64,000 nt of DNA from Streptomyces zhaozhouensis (GCF_900230195.1 NZ_OCNE01000015.1:1-64000), one strand, 5' to 3'; shown: positions 1-10,030, counted from the stretch's first letter. The notes: a model not told the origin generated them from the sequence alone. Program-made: numbers and translations.

Positions 1-72
1 GGGTTGATAGGCCGGAGATGGAAGCCTAGTGATAGGTGGAGTTGACCGGTACTAATAGGCCGAGGGCTTGTC
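1..72 (+). rRNA. 23S ribosomal RNA, 3' end (partial)
   Basis: The first bases match the conserved 3' tail of bacterial 23S rRNA, including the block around GACCGGTACTAATAGGCCGA at about 43-62, which forms the terminal part of domain VI. The gene enters the window from the left and only its last ~72 nt are present. The end is placed by comparison with the typical actinobacterial terminus (GAGGGCTTG followed by a short tail) and may be off by a few bases. It is followed after about 60 nt by the 5S rRNA, so this is the distal end of an rrn operon. Confidence 0.93.
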
Positions 73-134
73 CATAGATGCTCGCGTCCACTGTGTTTTT
101 TCTGGCTGGCTGCCGAAGGAATGTCCCTCAGGGT

Positions 135-254
135 GTTCCGGTGGTCATGGCGGAGAGGAAACGCCCGGTTACATTCCGAACCCGGAAGCTAAGCTCTTCA
201 GCGCCGATGGTACTGCATGGGGGACCGTGTGGGAGAGTAGGACGCCGCCGGACA
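135..254 (+). rRNA. rrf: 5S ribosomal RNA
   Basis: About 120 nt with the hallmark 5S segments: the conserved central stretch CATTCCGAACCCGGAAGCTA at about 172-191, the GCCGATGGTACTGC loop, and the GGGAGAGTAGGACGCCGCC 3' side. Bases about 137-144 pair with about 245-252 to form helix I. It lies directly downstream of 23S and 4 nt upstream of a tRNA gene, so it is part of the rrn transcript. Confidence 0.95.
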
Positions 255-258
255 TATC

Positions 259-331
259 GCCCCAATAGCTCAGTCGGCAGAGCGTCTCCATGGTAAGGAG
301 AAGGTCAACGGTTCGATTCCGTTTTGGGGCT
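259..331 (+). tRNA. tRNA-Thr (anticodon GGT)
   Basis: A complete 73-nt cloverleaf. Acceptor GCCCCAA (259-265) pairs with TTGGGGC (324-330); the anticodon stem TCTCC/GGAGA encloses the loop ATGGTAA, giving anticodon GGT (threonine, codons ACC/ACU); the T loop GTTCGATTC is present. The 3' CCA is not encoded. It begins only 4 nt after the 5S gene, so it is almost certainly processed from the rRNA precursor. Confidence 0.95.
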
Positions 332-344
332 CATAGCGTTCAGA

Positions 345-373
345 GAAAACCCTCGCCATTCGGCGGGGGTTTT
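345..373 (+). terminator. rho-independent terminator of the rrn-tRNA transcript
   Basis: An A-rich arm (AAAACCCTCGCC) and a complementary arm ending in TTTT (GGCGGGGGTTTT) enclose a 4-5 nt loop. The U-tract is unusual for this GC-rich genome and makes this a classic intrinsic terminator 14 nt after tRNA-Thr. Confidence 0.85.
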
Positions 374-409
374 CGCGTGGGCCATGGAGACCCACGGCAC
401 CTCACATAC

Positions 410-443
410 GAAAGGGCCGAACCATACGTGGTTCGGCCCTTTC
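410..443. terminator. bidirectional hairpin between rrn and osaC
   Basis: GAAAGGGCCGAACC at 410-423 is the inverse complement of GGTTCGGCCCTTTC at 430-443, with a 6-nt loop. The perfect stem has A-rich and T-rich ends, so it can terminate on both strands: read-through from the rRNA side and the 3' end of osaC, whose stop codon is at 455-457. Confidence 0.75.
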
Positions 444-454
444 CTGTTTTCGGA

Positions 455-3064
455 CTACTCGGGGATACGCAGCGTCAGAATGGCCATGTCGTCCGACGGG
501 GCGTCCGAGGCGAAGCGTTCCACCGCGCGCAGCACCCGCGCGGCGACGGCGCCGGCGGTGAGCCCGGTGCAGTTGCTCAGCACGTCGGCCAGGCCGTCGT
601 CGCCCAACATCCGGGTGCCCTCCCGCCGTTCGGTGACGCCGTCCGTGACGCAGAGCAGCACGTCGCCCGGGTCCAGCGTCGCCGTCTGCTCGAAGAGCTC
701 CAGGTCGTCCATCACGCCGAGCAGCGGCTGGGGGCTCGCGGCCGACTCCACCGTGCCGTCGGGAGACAGCCGCATCGGCAACGGGTGGCCGGCACAGACC
801 ATCTTCAGCAGCGCGCCGCCCGAGGGCTGCGGCCACAACTCCCCGTACAGCAGCGTGAGAAAGCGCGCCCGCGGGCCCTCCTCCAGGATCGCCGCGTTGA
901 GCCGCTCCAGCACCGCGGGGCCGCCGAGGCCCTCGCGAGCCAGCAGCCGCAGCGCGTGCCGCGCCAGCCCCGTCACGGCCGCGGCCTCCGGGCCCGTTCC
1001 GCACACGTCGCCGATGGCGAAGCCGTAGACGCCCTCGCGGATCGGGAACAGGTCGTAGAAGTCGCCGCCCACCTCGTTGCCCTCCCCGGCGGCGCGGTAG
1101 ATGACCTCCACCTCGACGTTGTCGATCGCCGGCAACTCCGGGGGCAGCAGGCTGCGTTGCAGGGACTGGCTGATCGCCGTCCGCTCGCTGTAGAGCCTGG
1201 CGTTGTCCAGCGCCAGGGCGGCCCGGCGCGAGAGGTCCTCGGCCAGCTCCAGGATGTCCTGACGGAACCGCTCGTCCGTCGGCTTGCCGAGGGCCAGCAG
1301 CCCGATCACCCGGTTCCGCGCGACCAGCGGCAGCACCACCGTCTCACCGCCGACGGCCTGCGCCGTCGTGAGGCTGGTGCCCGGTGTCTCCGAGGGAGAG
1401 CGCCCACCGAGCGCGAGGCTGCGCAGCGAGGTGCGCAGGGCGGTGTTGCGCGCTGCGTCGGAGGGCGCGTTCCAGGGGCGCACGCCCAGCGCGAGATCCG
1501 GCGCGGGCGCCTCGACGCGCTCCAACAGGGCCTTGATGCCGTCGATCCGCTCCTCGTCCTCGTGCAGCACGTAGGAGAGCACGGGCTCCGAGCCCGGCTC
1601 GGGGATCGTGTAGACGGCGCACCAGGTGGCCAGAGTGGGGACGGTCATCTGGGCCATCAGCGCCAGCGTCTGGTTGCGGTCCAGCGTGCCGGCGAGCAGC
1701 TCGGACGCCTCGACGAGGAAGGCGAGCGAGCCCCTGCGCAGCCGTTCCAGCTCGGTGAGCCTGGCGGACTCGACGGCCAGGGCGATGCGGTCGGCGGCGA
1801 ACTGGAGACGGAGCGCCTCCTCGTTGCTGAACCGCTCGGGGGTCTCGGAGGCGACGCCCAGGGAGCCGGTGAGCCGGCCCTCGACCTTCAGCGGGACGGT
1901 CACCACCGCGTGCATCCCCGTGCCGGACAGCAGCGGCACGGCACCCGGGGTGTGCGCCAGGTCCGGGTGGACCGAGGGCATCCTGGCGGAGCCGTATCGC
2001 CCGCTGCCGGTCTCCACGGGCACGCGGGCGAAGCGCTGGCGTGCCGAGGGCAGCCCGGTGGTCGCGCGGACCTCCAGCTCGGTCTCGTCGTCCGTGGCGA
2101 GCAGCAGGAACGCGGCGTCGCCGTCGAGCATGTCCCGGGCGCGTTCCACGGTCCGCTGGAGCAGGCCGTCCAGGTCGTCCGGCGGGGGAGAGCCGATGAG
2201 GGCGTCGAGCGAGTCGCCGGTGCGGTCGCGCGACTCGCCTCCGTTGCCGCCGTGCGACGGCAGCCGCACCGGGCTCTGGAGGATGGCGCGCTCGTGGTCG
2301 CGGACGATCAGGCAGACCGTGGAGGGCTCGCCGTGGGCGTCGCGGATGCGCAGGTGGCAGGCGTAGACGGGGACGGTGCGGCCCTGGGAGTCGCGGACGC
2401 CGTAGCTGCCCTCCCAGCGGGAGAGCAGCAGGGCCTCGGCGATGCCGGTGCCGGTGCCGGGGGTCTGCGGCCAGGCGGCGAGGTCGGCGAGCGGCTTGCC
2501 GACGACCTGCTCGGCCGTGTAGCCGAAGAGCTGCTGAGCGTCGTCGTTCCAGCTGGTGATGGCGTCGACGCGGTCGACCTCGACGACGGCGACGCGGACC
2601 CTGGCGTCGGTCTCCGGCAGCAGGTCGGCGGGGAGGATGGGGCCGGCGGTGCGGGTGCCGACGGCGACGGTCTGCTGGGCGAGGCGGAACCACACGCACT
2701 TGTCGGTGGTCGTGTAGTCGACGCCCCAGCGGTCGGCCAGCGCGGCGCAGAGCATCAGGCCGCGGCCGCCCTCGCTGTTGAGGTCGACGCGGCCCCGGGA
2801 AACCTCGGCGAGCGGCAGCTCGCGCTCCGGATGGCGGTCGACGACCTCGACGCGGACGCCCTGCTCGTCCCGCAGGCAGCGGACCTCGGCGGAGGTGCCG
2901 GCGTGCACCACCGCGTTGGTGACCAGTTCGCTGGTGAGGACGACGGCGTCCTCGATGAGCTCGGCGAGGCCCCAACCCTGGAGGGTGTCGCGGACGAAGC
3001 CCCGCGCGGTCGCGACCGAGCGTCCTACCGGCTCGAAGGTGGCCGCAGCGCGCGCGGTGATCAC
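455..3064 (-). CDS. osaC: OsaC-type multidomain SpoIIE phosphatase / anti-sigma kinase
   Basis: 869 aa. Domains in order: an N-terminal RsbW-like GHKL ATPase (about 1-130; N-box ELVTNAVVHA and GGRGLML), a PAS domain (about 155-260, WNDDAQQLFGYTAEQV), two GAF domains (about 290-440 and 450-620) and a C-terminal PP2C/SpoIIE phosphatase (about 650-869; GGDFYDLF, IGDVCGTG, DDMAILTL). This architecture and the position divergent from osaA match S. coelicolor OsaC, reported to modulate the stress sigma factor SigB after osmotic shock. A kinase plus a phosphatase in one chain fits a partner-switching module acting on an anti-sigma factor antagonist. The start is the GTG at 3062-3064, preceded by GGGGGAG. 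The reading frame stays open far upstream through osaA, but that extension is GC-driven antisense. Function is by family and synteny; no membrane segment is seen. Confidence 0.88.
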   Translation of the reverse strand: MITARAAATFEPVGRSVATARGFVRDTLQGWGLAELIEDAVVLTSELVTNAVVHAGTSAEVRCLRDEQGVRVEVVDRHPERELPLAEVSRGRVDLNSEGGRGLMLCAALADRWGVDYTTTDKCVWFRLAQQTVAVGTRTAGPILPADLLPETDARVRVAVVEVDRVDAITSWNDDAQQLFGYTAEQVVGKPLADLAAWPQTPGTGTGIAEALLLSRWEGSYGVRDSQGRTVPVYACHLRIRDAHGEPSTVCLIVRDHERAILQSPVRLPSHGGNGGESRDRTGDSLDALIGSPPPDDLDGLLQRTVERARDMLDGDAAFLLLATDDETELEVRATTGLPSARQRFARVPVETGSGRYGSARMPSVHPDLAHTPGAVPLLSGTGMHAVVTVPLKVEGRLTGSLGVASETPERFSNEEALRLQFAADRIALAVESARLTELERLRRGSLAFLVEASELLAGTLDRNQTLALMAQMTVPTLATWCAVYTIPEPGSEPVLSYVLHEDEERIDGIKALLERVEAPAPDLALGVRPWNAPSDAARNTALRTSLRSLALGGRSPSETPGTSLTTAQAVGGETVVLPLVARNRVIGLLALGKPTDERFRQDILELAEDLSRRAALALDNARLYSERTAISQSLQRSLLPPELPAIDNVEVEVIYRAAGEGNEVGGDFYDLFPIREGVYGFAIGDVCGTGPEAAAVTGLARHALRLLAREGLGGPAVLERLNAAILEEGPRARFLTLLYGELWPQPSGGALLKMVCAGHPLPMRLSPDGTVESAASPQPLLGVMDDLELFEQTATLDPGDVLLCVTDGVTERREGTRMLGDDGLADVLSNCTGLTAGAVAARVLRAVERFASDAPSDDMAILTLRIPE

Positions 3065-3301
3065 GTCACTCCCCCAATGGTCGTTCTCGGCACACTCGGG
3101 TGCCGTGGGCTGCTCGGGTGCCCAGGTTACTGACGTCCGGCGGCTCGGCGGACGGTGCGTCCACCGAATTCCCCCTGACCGGCAAATCGGTGGTATGCGA
3201 TGCTGCCGAACTGTTATCGCCCGGTCCTTCCGGAGTGAAACACTGGGAGGGCCCGATGTGCAGTGCAGGGCGAGATGATCGACCCCCGTGGGAGGGACAC
3301 A
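3065..3301. promoter_or_regulatory. divergent osaC / osaA intergenic region
   Basis: 237 bp between two head-to-head start codons, so both promoters must lie here. The only clear elements are the ribosome binding sites: GGGGGAG (minus strand) for osaC and GGAGGG at 3291-3296 for osaA. I looked for a SigB-type promoter (GNNT then GGGTA) on both strands and saw no convincing match. Confidence 0.5.
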
Positions 3302-6300
3302 GTGGTGTCTGACGGAGCAGTGTCGCGAGGCCAGCGGCGAGGCCGGGCGGTGAAGCCCCGGCCGGGTGCCACCGTCGAGGTGGATGCCGCGGCGCTGAAC
3401 CGACTGCTCTCGGCTCTGGAGTCGATGCGGGACGGTCATCTGCGCAAGCGCCTGACGGTCGCCGGCGAGGGCCCGATGGCCGAGATCGCCGCCGTCTACA
3501 ACGAGGTCGCCGACCGCGGGCTCCAGCTCACCGGGCAGCTGACGCGGGTGCGTCGGGTGGTCGGCCGGGAGGGGAAGCTCTCGGAGCGGATGGAGACGGG
3601 GCTGTGCGAGGGCGCCTGGGCCAAGGCGATCGACGACGCCAACGACCTGGTCGAGGACCTGGGGCGGCCGGTCTCCGAGGTGGGCCGGGTGTTGACGGCG
3701 GTGGCCGAGGGCGACCTGGGACAGCGGATGGATCTGCGCGCCCAGTCGGACTCGGGGGTCGGCCGCCCGCTGCGGGGCGAGTTCCTGAAGGTGGGGCGGA
3801 CGGTCAACGGGCTGGTCGACCAGCTGTCGGAGTTCACCGACGAGGTGACGCGGGTCGCCAGCGAGGTGGGCACCGAGGGCAAGCTGGGGGGCCAGGCCCG
3901 GGTGCCGGGGGTCTCCGGCACGTGGAAGGACCTGACCGAGTCCGTCAACACGATGGCGTCGCGGCTGACCGCGCAGGTGCGGGACATCTCGGTGGTGACC
4001 AAGGCGGTGGCCGACGGTGACCTGGGGCGCAAGGTCACGGTCCATGTGGCCGGCGAGATGCTGGAGTTGAAGAACACCGTCAACACGATGGTCGACCAGC
4101 TGTCCTCGTTCCAGTCCGAGGTGACGCGGGTGGCCCGCGAGGTGGGCACCGAGGGGCAGCTGGGCGGCCAGGCGCGGGTGGACGGGGTCTCGGGGGTCTG
4201 GAAGGACCTGACGGACTCGGTGAACCTGATGGCGGGGAACCTCACCGACCAGGTCCGGGAGATCGCCCGGGTGACGACCGCGGTGGCCGACGGCGACCTG
4301 GCGCAGCGGGTGATGGTGAACGCGCGGGGCGAGGTGGCCCAGCTCGCGGAGACCATCAACGGGATGACGGAGACGCTGCGCGGCTTCGCCGACGAGGTGA
4401 CGGCGGCGGCCGTGCAGATCGGCACGCAGGGCACGCTGGGCAGCCAGGCGAAGGTGCCGGGTGTCTCGGGGCGTTGGAAGGACCTGACCGACTCGGTCAA
4501 CATGGCGTTCCGCAACCTCACGGATCAGGTGCGGGACATCGCTCAGGTGACGACGGCGGTGGCGAACGGTGATCTGTCGCAGAAGGTGACGGTGGATGTC
4601 TCCGGCGAGATGCTGGAGCTGAAGAACACCGTGAACACGATGGTCGACCAGCTGTCGTCGTTCCAGTCGCAGGTCACGCGGGTGGCGCGGGAGATCGGCG
4701 ACGAGGGCGCCCTGGGCGGGCAGGCGTCGGTGCTGGGGGTGGCGGGGGCCTGGAAGGACCTGACGGACTCCGTCAACACGGCGTTCCGGAATCTCACCGG
4801 TCAGGTCCGCAACATCGCTCAGGTGACGACGGCGGTGGCGAACGGTGATCTGTCGCAGAAGGTGACGGTGGATGTCTCCGGCGAGATGCTGGAGCTGAAG
4901 AACACCGTGAACCGGATGGTGGACCAGCTCTCCTCGTTCGCCGAGCAGGTGACACGGGTCTCCACCGAGGTGGGTATCGAGGGCAGGCTGGGTGGTCAGG
5001 CCCAGGTGGACGGGGTGTCGGGGACGTGGAAGGACCTGACGAACTCGGTCAACCAGATGGCCGACAACCTGACGGACCAGGTGCGGAACATCGCGCAGGT
5101 GACCACCGCCGTGGCGCGGGGTGACCTGTCGCAGAAGATCGAGGTGGACGCCAGGGGCGAGATCCTCGAACTGAAGAACACGGTCAACCGCATGGTGGAC
5201 CAGTTGTCGCTCTTCGCCGACCAGGTCACCAGGGTCTCGCGGGACGTGGGCACGGAGGGCAGGCTCGGCGGCCAGGCCCAGGTGCCGGGCGTGGCCGGTG
5301 TGTGGCGCGACCTGACCGACTCCGTCAACGGGATGGCGTCGAACCTGACCGACCAGGTGCGGAACATCGCCGGGGTCGCGACGGCGGTCGCCCGCGGTGA
5401 CCTGTCGCAGAAGATCACCGTGGACGCCCAGGGGGAGATCCTGGAGCTCAAGGACACGCTGAACACGATGGTCGATCAGTTGTCGTCCTTCGCCGAGCAG
5501 GTCACGCGGGTGGCCGTCGAGGTCGGCACCGAGGGCCGGCTGGGCGGCCAGGCGCGGGTGGACGGCGTCGCGGGCGCCTGGAAGGACCTGACGCAGTCCG
5601 TCAACAGCATGGCCAACAACCTGACGTCGCAGGTCCGGAACATCGCGGAGGTGACCACCGCGGTCGCGCGGGGTGACCTGACGAAGAAGATCACGGTGGA
5701 CGCCAGGGGCGAGATCCTGGAGCTGGTAACCACCGTCAACACCATGGTGGACCAGTTGTCCTCGTTCGCGGAGCAGGTCTCGCGGGTGGCTCGCGAGGTG
5801 GGCACCGAGGGGCAGTTGGGCGGCCAGGCGCAGGTGCGCGGGGTGTCGGGGACGTGGAAGGACCTGACCAACAACGTGAACCTGATGGCCCGCAACCTGA
5901 CCAGTCAGGTGCGGAACATCTCCGAGGTCGCGACGGCGGTGGCCAACGGCGACCTGTCCAAGAAGGTCACCGTGCAGGCGAGCGGCGAGGTCGCGCAGCT
6001 CGCCGACACGGTCAACCGGATGGTGACGACGCTGTCGTCGTTCGCCGCCGAGGTGACCAGGGTGGCACGCGAGGTGGGCACGGACGGCCGGCTCGGCGGG
6101 CAGGCGAAGGTGCCCGGGGTCTCCGGCACGTGGAAGGACCTGACGGAGTCGGTCAACTCGATGGCGTCCAACCTGACCGGTCAGGTGCGCAACATCACGC
6201 AGGTCACCACGGCGATCGCCAAGGGAGACCTGACCAGGAAGATCGACATCGACGCCCGGGGCGAGATCCTGGAGTTGAAGGACACCCTCAACACGATGGT

Positions 6301-8866
6301 GGAGCAGCTGTCGGTCTTCGCCGACCAGGTGACCAAGGTGGCCCGCGAGGTGGGTACCGAGGGCCAGCTGGGTGGTCAGGCGCGGGTGCCGGGGGTGGCC
6401 GGTACCTGGAAGGACCTGACCGACTCGGTGAACGAGATGGCGGGCAATCTGACCCGTCAGGTGCGCGGTATCGCCCGGGTCGCGACGTTCGTGACCAGGG
6501 GCGATCACAGCGTGCGGATCGACACCGACGCGGCCGGCGAGATCCTGGTGGTCCAGGAGAACGTCAACACGATGATCAGCAACCTGCGCGAGGCCACGCT
6601 GGCCAACAAGGAGCAGGACTGGCTGAAGAGCAACCTGGCCCGGATCTCGGCGCTGATGCAGGGCCGGCGGGATCTGAAGGACGTGGCGCGGCTGATCATG
6701 AGCGAGCTGGCGCCGGCGGTCACGGCGCAGCACGGGGCGTTCTTCCTGGCCGTTCCCGCCGACGGGGACCGGGACGTGGTCGCGGGTCCGGGCGAGGGCG
6801 GCGACTACGAGCTGCGGATGATCGGGTCCTACGGGTACGCGGCGGGCAGCCAGGCGATGTCCTTCCGGCCGGGGGAGTCGCTGATCGGGACGGCGGCGGA
6901 GGAGCGTCGTCCCATCGAGGTCGGGCCGACCCCGCCCGGTTATCTGAAGATCTCTTCGGGGCTGGGCGAGGCGCCGCCGGTGAACGGGATCGTGCTGCCG
7001 GTGCTCTTCGAGAGCCGGGTGCTGGGCGTGCTGGAGCTGGCGTCGTTCAAGCCGTTCACGCAGATCGAGCGCGACTTCCTGAGCCAGATGGCCGAGATGA
7101 TCGCGACGAGCGTCAACACGATCAGCGTCAACACCAGGACCGAGATGCTGCTGGAGCAGTCGCAGGAGCTGGCGGAGCAGCTCCAGGAGCGCTCGGGCGA
7201 GCTGGAACGGCAGCGGAAGGCGCTTCAGGAGTCCAACGCGGAGCTGAAGCACAAGGCGGACCTGCTCGCGGAGACCAACCGCAACATCGAGGTGAAGAAC
7301 TCGGAGATCGAGGAGGCCAGGCGCGGGCTCCAGGAGCGTGCCGAGCAGTTGGCCGTCTCGATGCGGTACAAGTCGGAGTTCCTGGCGAACATGTCGCACG
7401 AGCTGCGCACCCCGCTGAACTCGCTGCTGATCCTGGCCAAGCTGCTGGCGGACAACGCGGAGGGCAACCTGTCGCCGAAGCAGGTGGAGTTCGCCGAGAC
7501 GATCCACGGCGCGGGCTCTGATCTGTTGCAGCTGATCAACGACATCCTGGACCTGTCGAAGGTCGAGGCGGGCAAGATGGACGTCAGCCCGACCAGGATC
7601 GCGCTGGTGCAGCTGGTGGACTACATCGAGGCGTCGTTCCGGCCGCTGACGGCGGAGAAGAGCCTGGAGTTCTCGGTGCGGGTCTCGCCCGAGCTGCCGT
7701 CCACGCTGAACACGGACGAGCAGCGGCTGCTCCAGGTGCTGCGGAACCTGCTGTCGAACGCGGTGAAGTTCACCGAGACCGGTGCGGTGGAGCTGGTGAT
7801 CAGGCCGGCGGGCGGCGAGGTGCCGGACTCGATCAGGGAGCAGATGCTGGAGAACGGCTCGGTGCTTTCGGCGGACGCGCAGCTGATCGCGTTCGCGGTC
7901 TCGGACACCGGGATCGGTATCGCGGCCAGCAAGATGCGGGTGATCTTCGAGGCGTTCAAGCAGGCGGACGGCACGACGAGCCGCAAGTACGGGGGCACGG
8001 GGCTCGGGCTGTCGATCAGCCGGGAGATCGCGCGGCTGCTCGGCGGCGAGATCCACGCGGCGAGCGAGCCGGGGCGGGGGTCGACGTTCACGCTCTTCCT
8101 GCCGCTCCAGCCGGCGGAGCTGCCGCCGCCCGGCTACGGGCAGTTGACGCCGGGGCAGGGGGGCGCGGAGGGGGCGCGGGCGCTGCCGCCGCGGCCGAAG
8201 AACCGCATCAAGGCGCTGCTGGCGGCGCCCGAGGAGGAGGCGGAGGCGGAGGACGGGGCGGAAGGCGCGCTTCCCGTCGTGCCCGGCGCGGTCGGTGACG
8301 CGGAGGCGCAGCGCCGGCGGGCGTCGGCGGCCGCGGAGGAGGCGGCGGAGTCGCTGACCAGGCGCCACCGTGGCCGGGACCGGCAGGAGTCCGGTGGGGC
8401 GGCCGAGGCGGAGCCGGCGGCGGAGGTGACCGGCGAGGTGGTGCCGGCCTCGGCGGAACCGAGGGACTACCGCAGGGAGTTCCAGGGCCGGAAGGTGCTG
8501 ATCGTCGACGACGACGTGCGGAACGTCTTCGCGCTGACCAGCGTGCTGGAGGGCAGCGGCATCGTGGTGCTCTACGCCGAGAACGGGCGGGAGGGCATCG
8601 AGGTCCTGGAGTCCAACGAGGACGTGATGCTGGTCCTGATGGACATCATGATGCCGGAGATGGACGGCTACGCCACGACCGAGGCGATCCGCAAGATGCC
8701 GCAGTTCGCCAAGCTGCCGATCATCGCGCTGACGGCGAAGGCGATGAAGGGCGACCTGGAGAAGACCATCCAGGCGGGGGCCTCGGCGCACGTGACGAAG
8801 CCGGTGGATGTCGCGGAGCTGTTCTCGGTGATGGCAGAGTGGGTCGACAACGGCGGCGGGGAATGA
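3302..8866 (+). CDS. osaA: OsaA-type poly-HAMP hybrid sensor histidine kinase
   Basis: 1854 aa with no transmembrane segment or signal peptide, so predicted cytoplasmic. Residues about 30-1090 are a tandem array of 12 HAMP-like units of about 92 aa, each with a core such as [16 protein letters not shown] and ending in a WKDLTDSVN motif. Then come a GAF domain (about 1113-1270), a coiled coil (about 1280-1355), HisKA with H-box MSHELRTP (phospho-His H1366), a HATPase ([18 protein letters not shown]) and a C-terminal receiver with phospho-Asp D1781 ([12 protein letters not shown]). This is the layout of group III (Nik1-like) osmosensing hybrid kinases and of S. coelicolor OsaA. The partner response regulator osaB follows. 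The start is the GTG at 3302 with GGAGGG 5 nt upstream; the adjacent GTG at 3305 is equally possible. The protein is a phosphorelay sensor for osmotic or cell-integrity stress by family. Confidence 0.9.
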   Translation: MVSDGAVSRGQRRGRAVKPRPGATVEVDAAALNRLLSALESMRDGHLRKRLTVAGEGPMAEIAAVYNEVADRGLQLTGQLTRVRRVVGREGKLSERMETGLCEGAWAKAIDDANDLVEDLGRPVSEVGRVLTAVAEGDLGQRMDLRAQSDSGVGRPLRGEFLKVGRTVNGLVDQLSEFTDEVTRVASEVGTEGKLGGQARVPGVSGTWKDLTESVNTMASRLTAQVRDISVVTKAVADGDLGRKVTVHVAGEMLELKNTVNTMVDQLSSFQSEVTRVAREVGTEGQLGGQARVDGVSGVWKDLTDSVNLMAGNLTDQVREIARVTTAVADGDLAQRVMVNARGEVAQLAETINGMTETLRGFADEVTAAAVQIGTQGTLGSQAKVPGVSGRWKDLTDSVNMAFRNLTDQVRDIAQVTTAVANGDLSQKVTVDVSGEMLELKNTVNTMVDQLSSFQSQVTRVAREIGDEGALGGQASVLGVAGAWKDLTDSVNTAFRNLTGQVRNIAQVTTAVANGDLSQKVTVDVSGEMLELKNTVNRMVDQLSSFAEQVTRVSTEVGIEGRLGGQAQVDGVSGTWKDLTNSVNQMADNLTDQVRNIAQVTTAVARGDLSQKIEVDARGEILELKNTVNRMVDQLSLFADQVTRVSRDVGTEGRLGGQAQVPGVAGVWRDLTDSVNGMASNLTDQVRNIAGVATAVARGDLSQKITVDAQGEILELKDTLNTMVDQLSSFAEQVTRVAVEVGTEGRLGGQARVDGVAGAWKDLTQSVNSMANNLTSQVRNIAEVTTAVARGDLTKKITVDARGEILELVTTVNTMVDQLSSFAEQVSRVAREVGTEGQLGGQAQVRGVSGTWKDLTNNVNLMARNLTSQVRNISEVATAVANGDLSKKVTVQASGEVAQLADTVNRMVTTLSSFAAEVTRVAREVGTDGRLGGQAKVPGVSGTWKDLTESVNSMASNLTGQVRNITQVTTAIAKGDLTRKIDIDARGEILELKDTLNTMVEQLSVFADQVTKVAREVGTEGQLGGQARVPGVAGTWKDLTDSVNEMAGNLTRQVRGIARVATFVTRGDHSVRIDTDAAGEILVVQENVNTMISNLREATLANKEQDWLKSNLARISALMQGRRDLKDVARLIMSELAPAVTAQHGAFFLAVPADGDRDVVAGPGEGGDYELRMIGSYGYAAGSQAMSFRPGESLIGTAAEERRPIEVGPTPPGYLKISSGLGEAPPVNGIVLPVLFESRVLGVLELASFKPFTQIERDFLSQMAEMIATSVNTISVNTRTEMLLEQSQELAEQLQERSGELERQRKALQESNAELKHKADLLAETNRNIEVKNSEIEEARRGLQERAEQLAVSMRYKSEFLANMSHELRTPLNSLLILAKLLADNAEGNLSPKQVEFAETIHGAGSDLLQLINDILDLSKVEAGKMDVSPTRIALVQLVDYIEASFRPLTAEKSLEFSVRVSPELPSTLNTDEQRLLQVLRNLLSNAVKFTETGAVELVIRPAGGEVPDSIREQMLENGSVLSADAQLIAFAVSDTGIGIAASKMRVIFEAFKQADGTTSRKYGGTGLGLSISREIARLLGGEIHAASEPGRGSTFTLFLPLQPAELPPPGYGQLTPGQGGAEGARALPPRPKNRIKALLAAPEEEAEAEDGAEGALPVVPGAVGDAEAQRRRASAAAEEAAESLTRRHRGRDRQESGGAAEAEPAAEVTGEVVPASAEPRDYRREFQGRKVLIVDDDVRNVFALTSVLEGSGIVVLYAENGREGIEVLESNEDVMLVLMDIMMPEMDGYATTEAIRKMPQFAKLPIIALTAKAMKGDLEKTIQAGASAHVTKPVDVAELFSVMAEWVDNGGGE
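4536..4912 (+). repeat. perfect 101-bp direct repeat inside the osaA HAMP array
   Basis: Bases 4536-4636 and 4812-4912 are identical; the offset is 276 bp, exactly one 92-codon HAMP unit (units 5 and 6). Other units are similar in protein but diverged in DNA, so this pair looks recently homogenised or duplicated. Confidence 0.9.
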
Positions 8867-9251
8867 TCTGTCACGCTCATCCCGGATGTGGAACCATCCG
8901 GGGTGAGCAACCGTTTTCCCGTTGCGCGCAGTTCAGTTCGCAGGGGCTTTCGGGGGCGTGCTATCGTGACGCAGCGCGATGCACCAATCACCCGTTGGTC
9001 TGAGCGTTGAGTGCTGGACGGGCGAACGAGTTACTGCCGGTACGGTCGAGGTCGCAGCCGGAGCGTTGTCAGCCTCTCGTGTGAGTCGCGGGGGTTCCCG
9101 ACGTTGTCGCACGTTTGGGGCGACAACCGGGGTCTGCTGGCAGTGGCGCCAGCGGTGATGTCAACATGTCCGGCACAGGACCGGACGGCGTGAGGGTGCC
9201 GTCCACGACGGCGGCGCCTCCGGGGCGCCGCAGGGGCGAGGAGGACGGGCC
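8867..9251 (+). promoter_or_regulatory. osaA-osaB intergenic region with hairpin and probable osaB promoter
   Basis: 385 bp without a credible gene. Just after osaA, CCCGGATG (8881-8888) and CATCCGGG (8895-8902) form an 8-bp stem with a 6-nt loop, which may attenuate or end the osaA transcript. Further down are two possible -10 hexamers, TATCGT at about 8962 and TACGGT at 9041-9046, without a clear -35. A G-rich ribosome binding site (about 9237-9244) precedes osaB. The length suggests osaB has its own promoter. Confidence 0.45.
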
Positions 9252-9929
9252 ATGGTGCAGAAGGCCAAGATCCTCCTGGTCGATGACCGGCCCGAGAATC
9301 TGCTTGCGCTGGAGGCGATCCTTTCAGCGCTCGATCAGACACTGGTCCGGGCGTCGTCAGGGGAGGAAGCGCTCAAGGCGCTGCTCACAGAGGACTTCGC
9401 GGTCATCCTGCTGGATGTCCAGATGCCGGGGATGGACGGCTTCGAGACCGCGGCCCACATCAAGCGCCGTGAGCGCACCCGCGACATTCCCATCATCTTT
9501 CTCACGGCGATCAACCACGGTCCCCACCACACGTTCCGGGGCTACGCGGCGGGTGCCGTCGACTACATCTCGAAGCCGTTCGACCCGTGGGTGCTGCGTG
9601 CCAAGGTCTCGGTCTTCGTCGATCTCCACATGAAGAACGTGCAGCTCCACGAGCAGGCCGTGCTGCTGCGCCGGGAGTTGGACGCCGGTCAGGCGCAGGG
9701 CGAGGGCGACCGGGGCGCGGGCGGGCTGCTGCCGGAGCTGTCCGCGCGGTTGGCGGCCGCCGAGGAGCAGGCGGAGGCGCTGTCCAAGGAGTTGGCCGAG
9801 TCGGGCGGTGGCGCCGCGGTCTCCACGGCCGCCCATCTGGAGCGCAAGCTGTTCGGGTTGCGGCGGGCGCTGGACGCGTTGCAGCCGGGGTCGGCCGAAC
9901 CCAAGTCGGTGGAGTCCCATCAGGGTTGA
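9252..9929 (+). CDS. osaB: OsaB-type orphan-class response regulator
   Basis: 225 aa. Residues about 5-125 form a complete receiver: acidic pair DD at 11-12, phospho-Asp D55 in ILLDVQMPGMDG, conserved Thr (LTAI) and Lys (SKPFDP). Residues about 135-225 contain two helical, coiled-coil-like stretches rather than a DNA-binding domain. This matches OsaB of S. coelicolor, a regulator required for osmoadaptation and aerial growth, and the gene sits after osaA as expected. With no DNA-binding domain it probably acts by protein contact. The start ATG at 9252 follows a GAGGAGG-like site. A hairpin at 9980-10002 ends the unit. Confidence 0.9.
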   Translation: MVQKAKILLVDDRPENLLALEAILSALDQTLVRASSGEEALKALLTEDFAVILLDVQMPGMDGFETAAHIKRRERTRDIPIIFLTAINHGPHHTFRGYAAGAVDYISKPFDPWVLRAKVSVFVDLHMKNVQLHEQAVLLRRELDAGQAQGEGDRGAGGLLPELSARLAAAEEQAEALSKELAESGGGAAVSTAAHLERKLFGLRRALDALQPGSAEPKSVESHQG

Positions 9930-9979
9930 CAGGCTGTCGGCCGGTCGCGGCCGGCCGTCCGCCGGGGTCGGTGGGCGTT

Positions 9980-10002
9980 CGGGGCACGTGTTCCGTGCCC
10001 CG
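9980..10002 (+). terminator. osaB terminator hairpin
   Basis: CGGGGCACG and CGTGCCCCG form a perfect 9-bp stem with a 5-nt loop, 51 nt after the osaB stop. It has no U-tract, as is usual for actinobacterial terminators. It ends just upstream of the ftsK -10 element. Confidence 0.65.
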
Positions 10003-10017
10003 GCTGCCAGACCCCGG

Positions 10018-10023
10018 TAGCCT
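10018..10023 (+). promoter_or_regulatory. -10 hexamer of a probable leaderless ftsK promoter
   Basis: TAGCCT begins 13 nt before the ATG at 10031, the spacing expected if transcription starts at or next to the start codon. There is no Shine-Dalgarno sequence before the ATG. No clear -35 is visible. Confidence 0.5.
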
Positions 10024-10030
10024 CACCCCC

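Noticed and set aside
345-443. CRISPR or phage attachment site next to tRNA-Thr
   Set aside because: The repeats there are two terminator hairpins; no direct repeat of the tRNA 3' end and no integrase are found in the window.
290-3133. Plus-strand frame of 947 codons opposite osaC, starting inside the tRNA
   Set aside because: Antisense shadow of osaC; composition is Arg/Gly/Gln-rich, no recognisable motif, and it begins within tRNA-Thr.
3065-3301. SigB promoter for osaC
   Set aside because: No GNNT-N14-16-GGGTA match was found on the minus strand; the closest, GGGGGAATTC, lacks the GGGTA core.
3065-8791. Minus-strand frame open for over 1,900 codons opposite osaA, continuous with osaC
   Set aside because: It follows from the GC-rich third codon positions and the repeats of osaA on the other strand. 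It has low-complexity Leu/Arg/His/Gln composition, no domain, and osaC has a proper GTG with a ribosome binding site at 3064.
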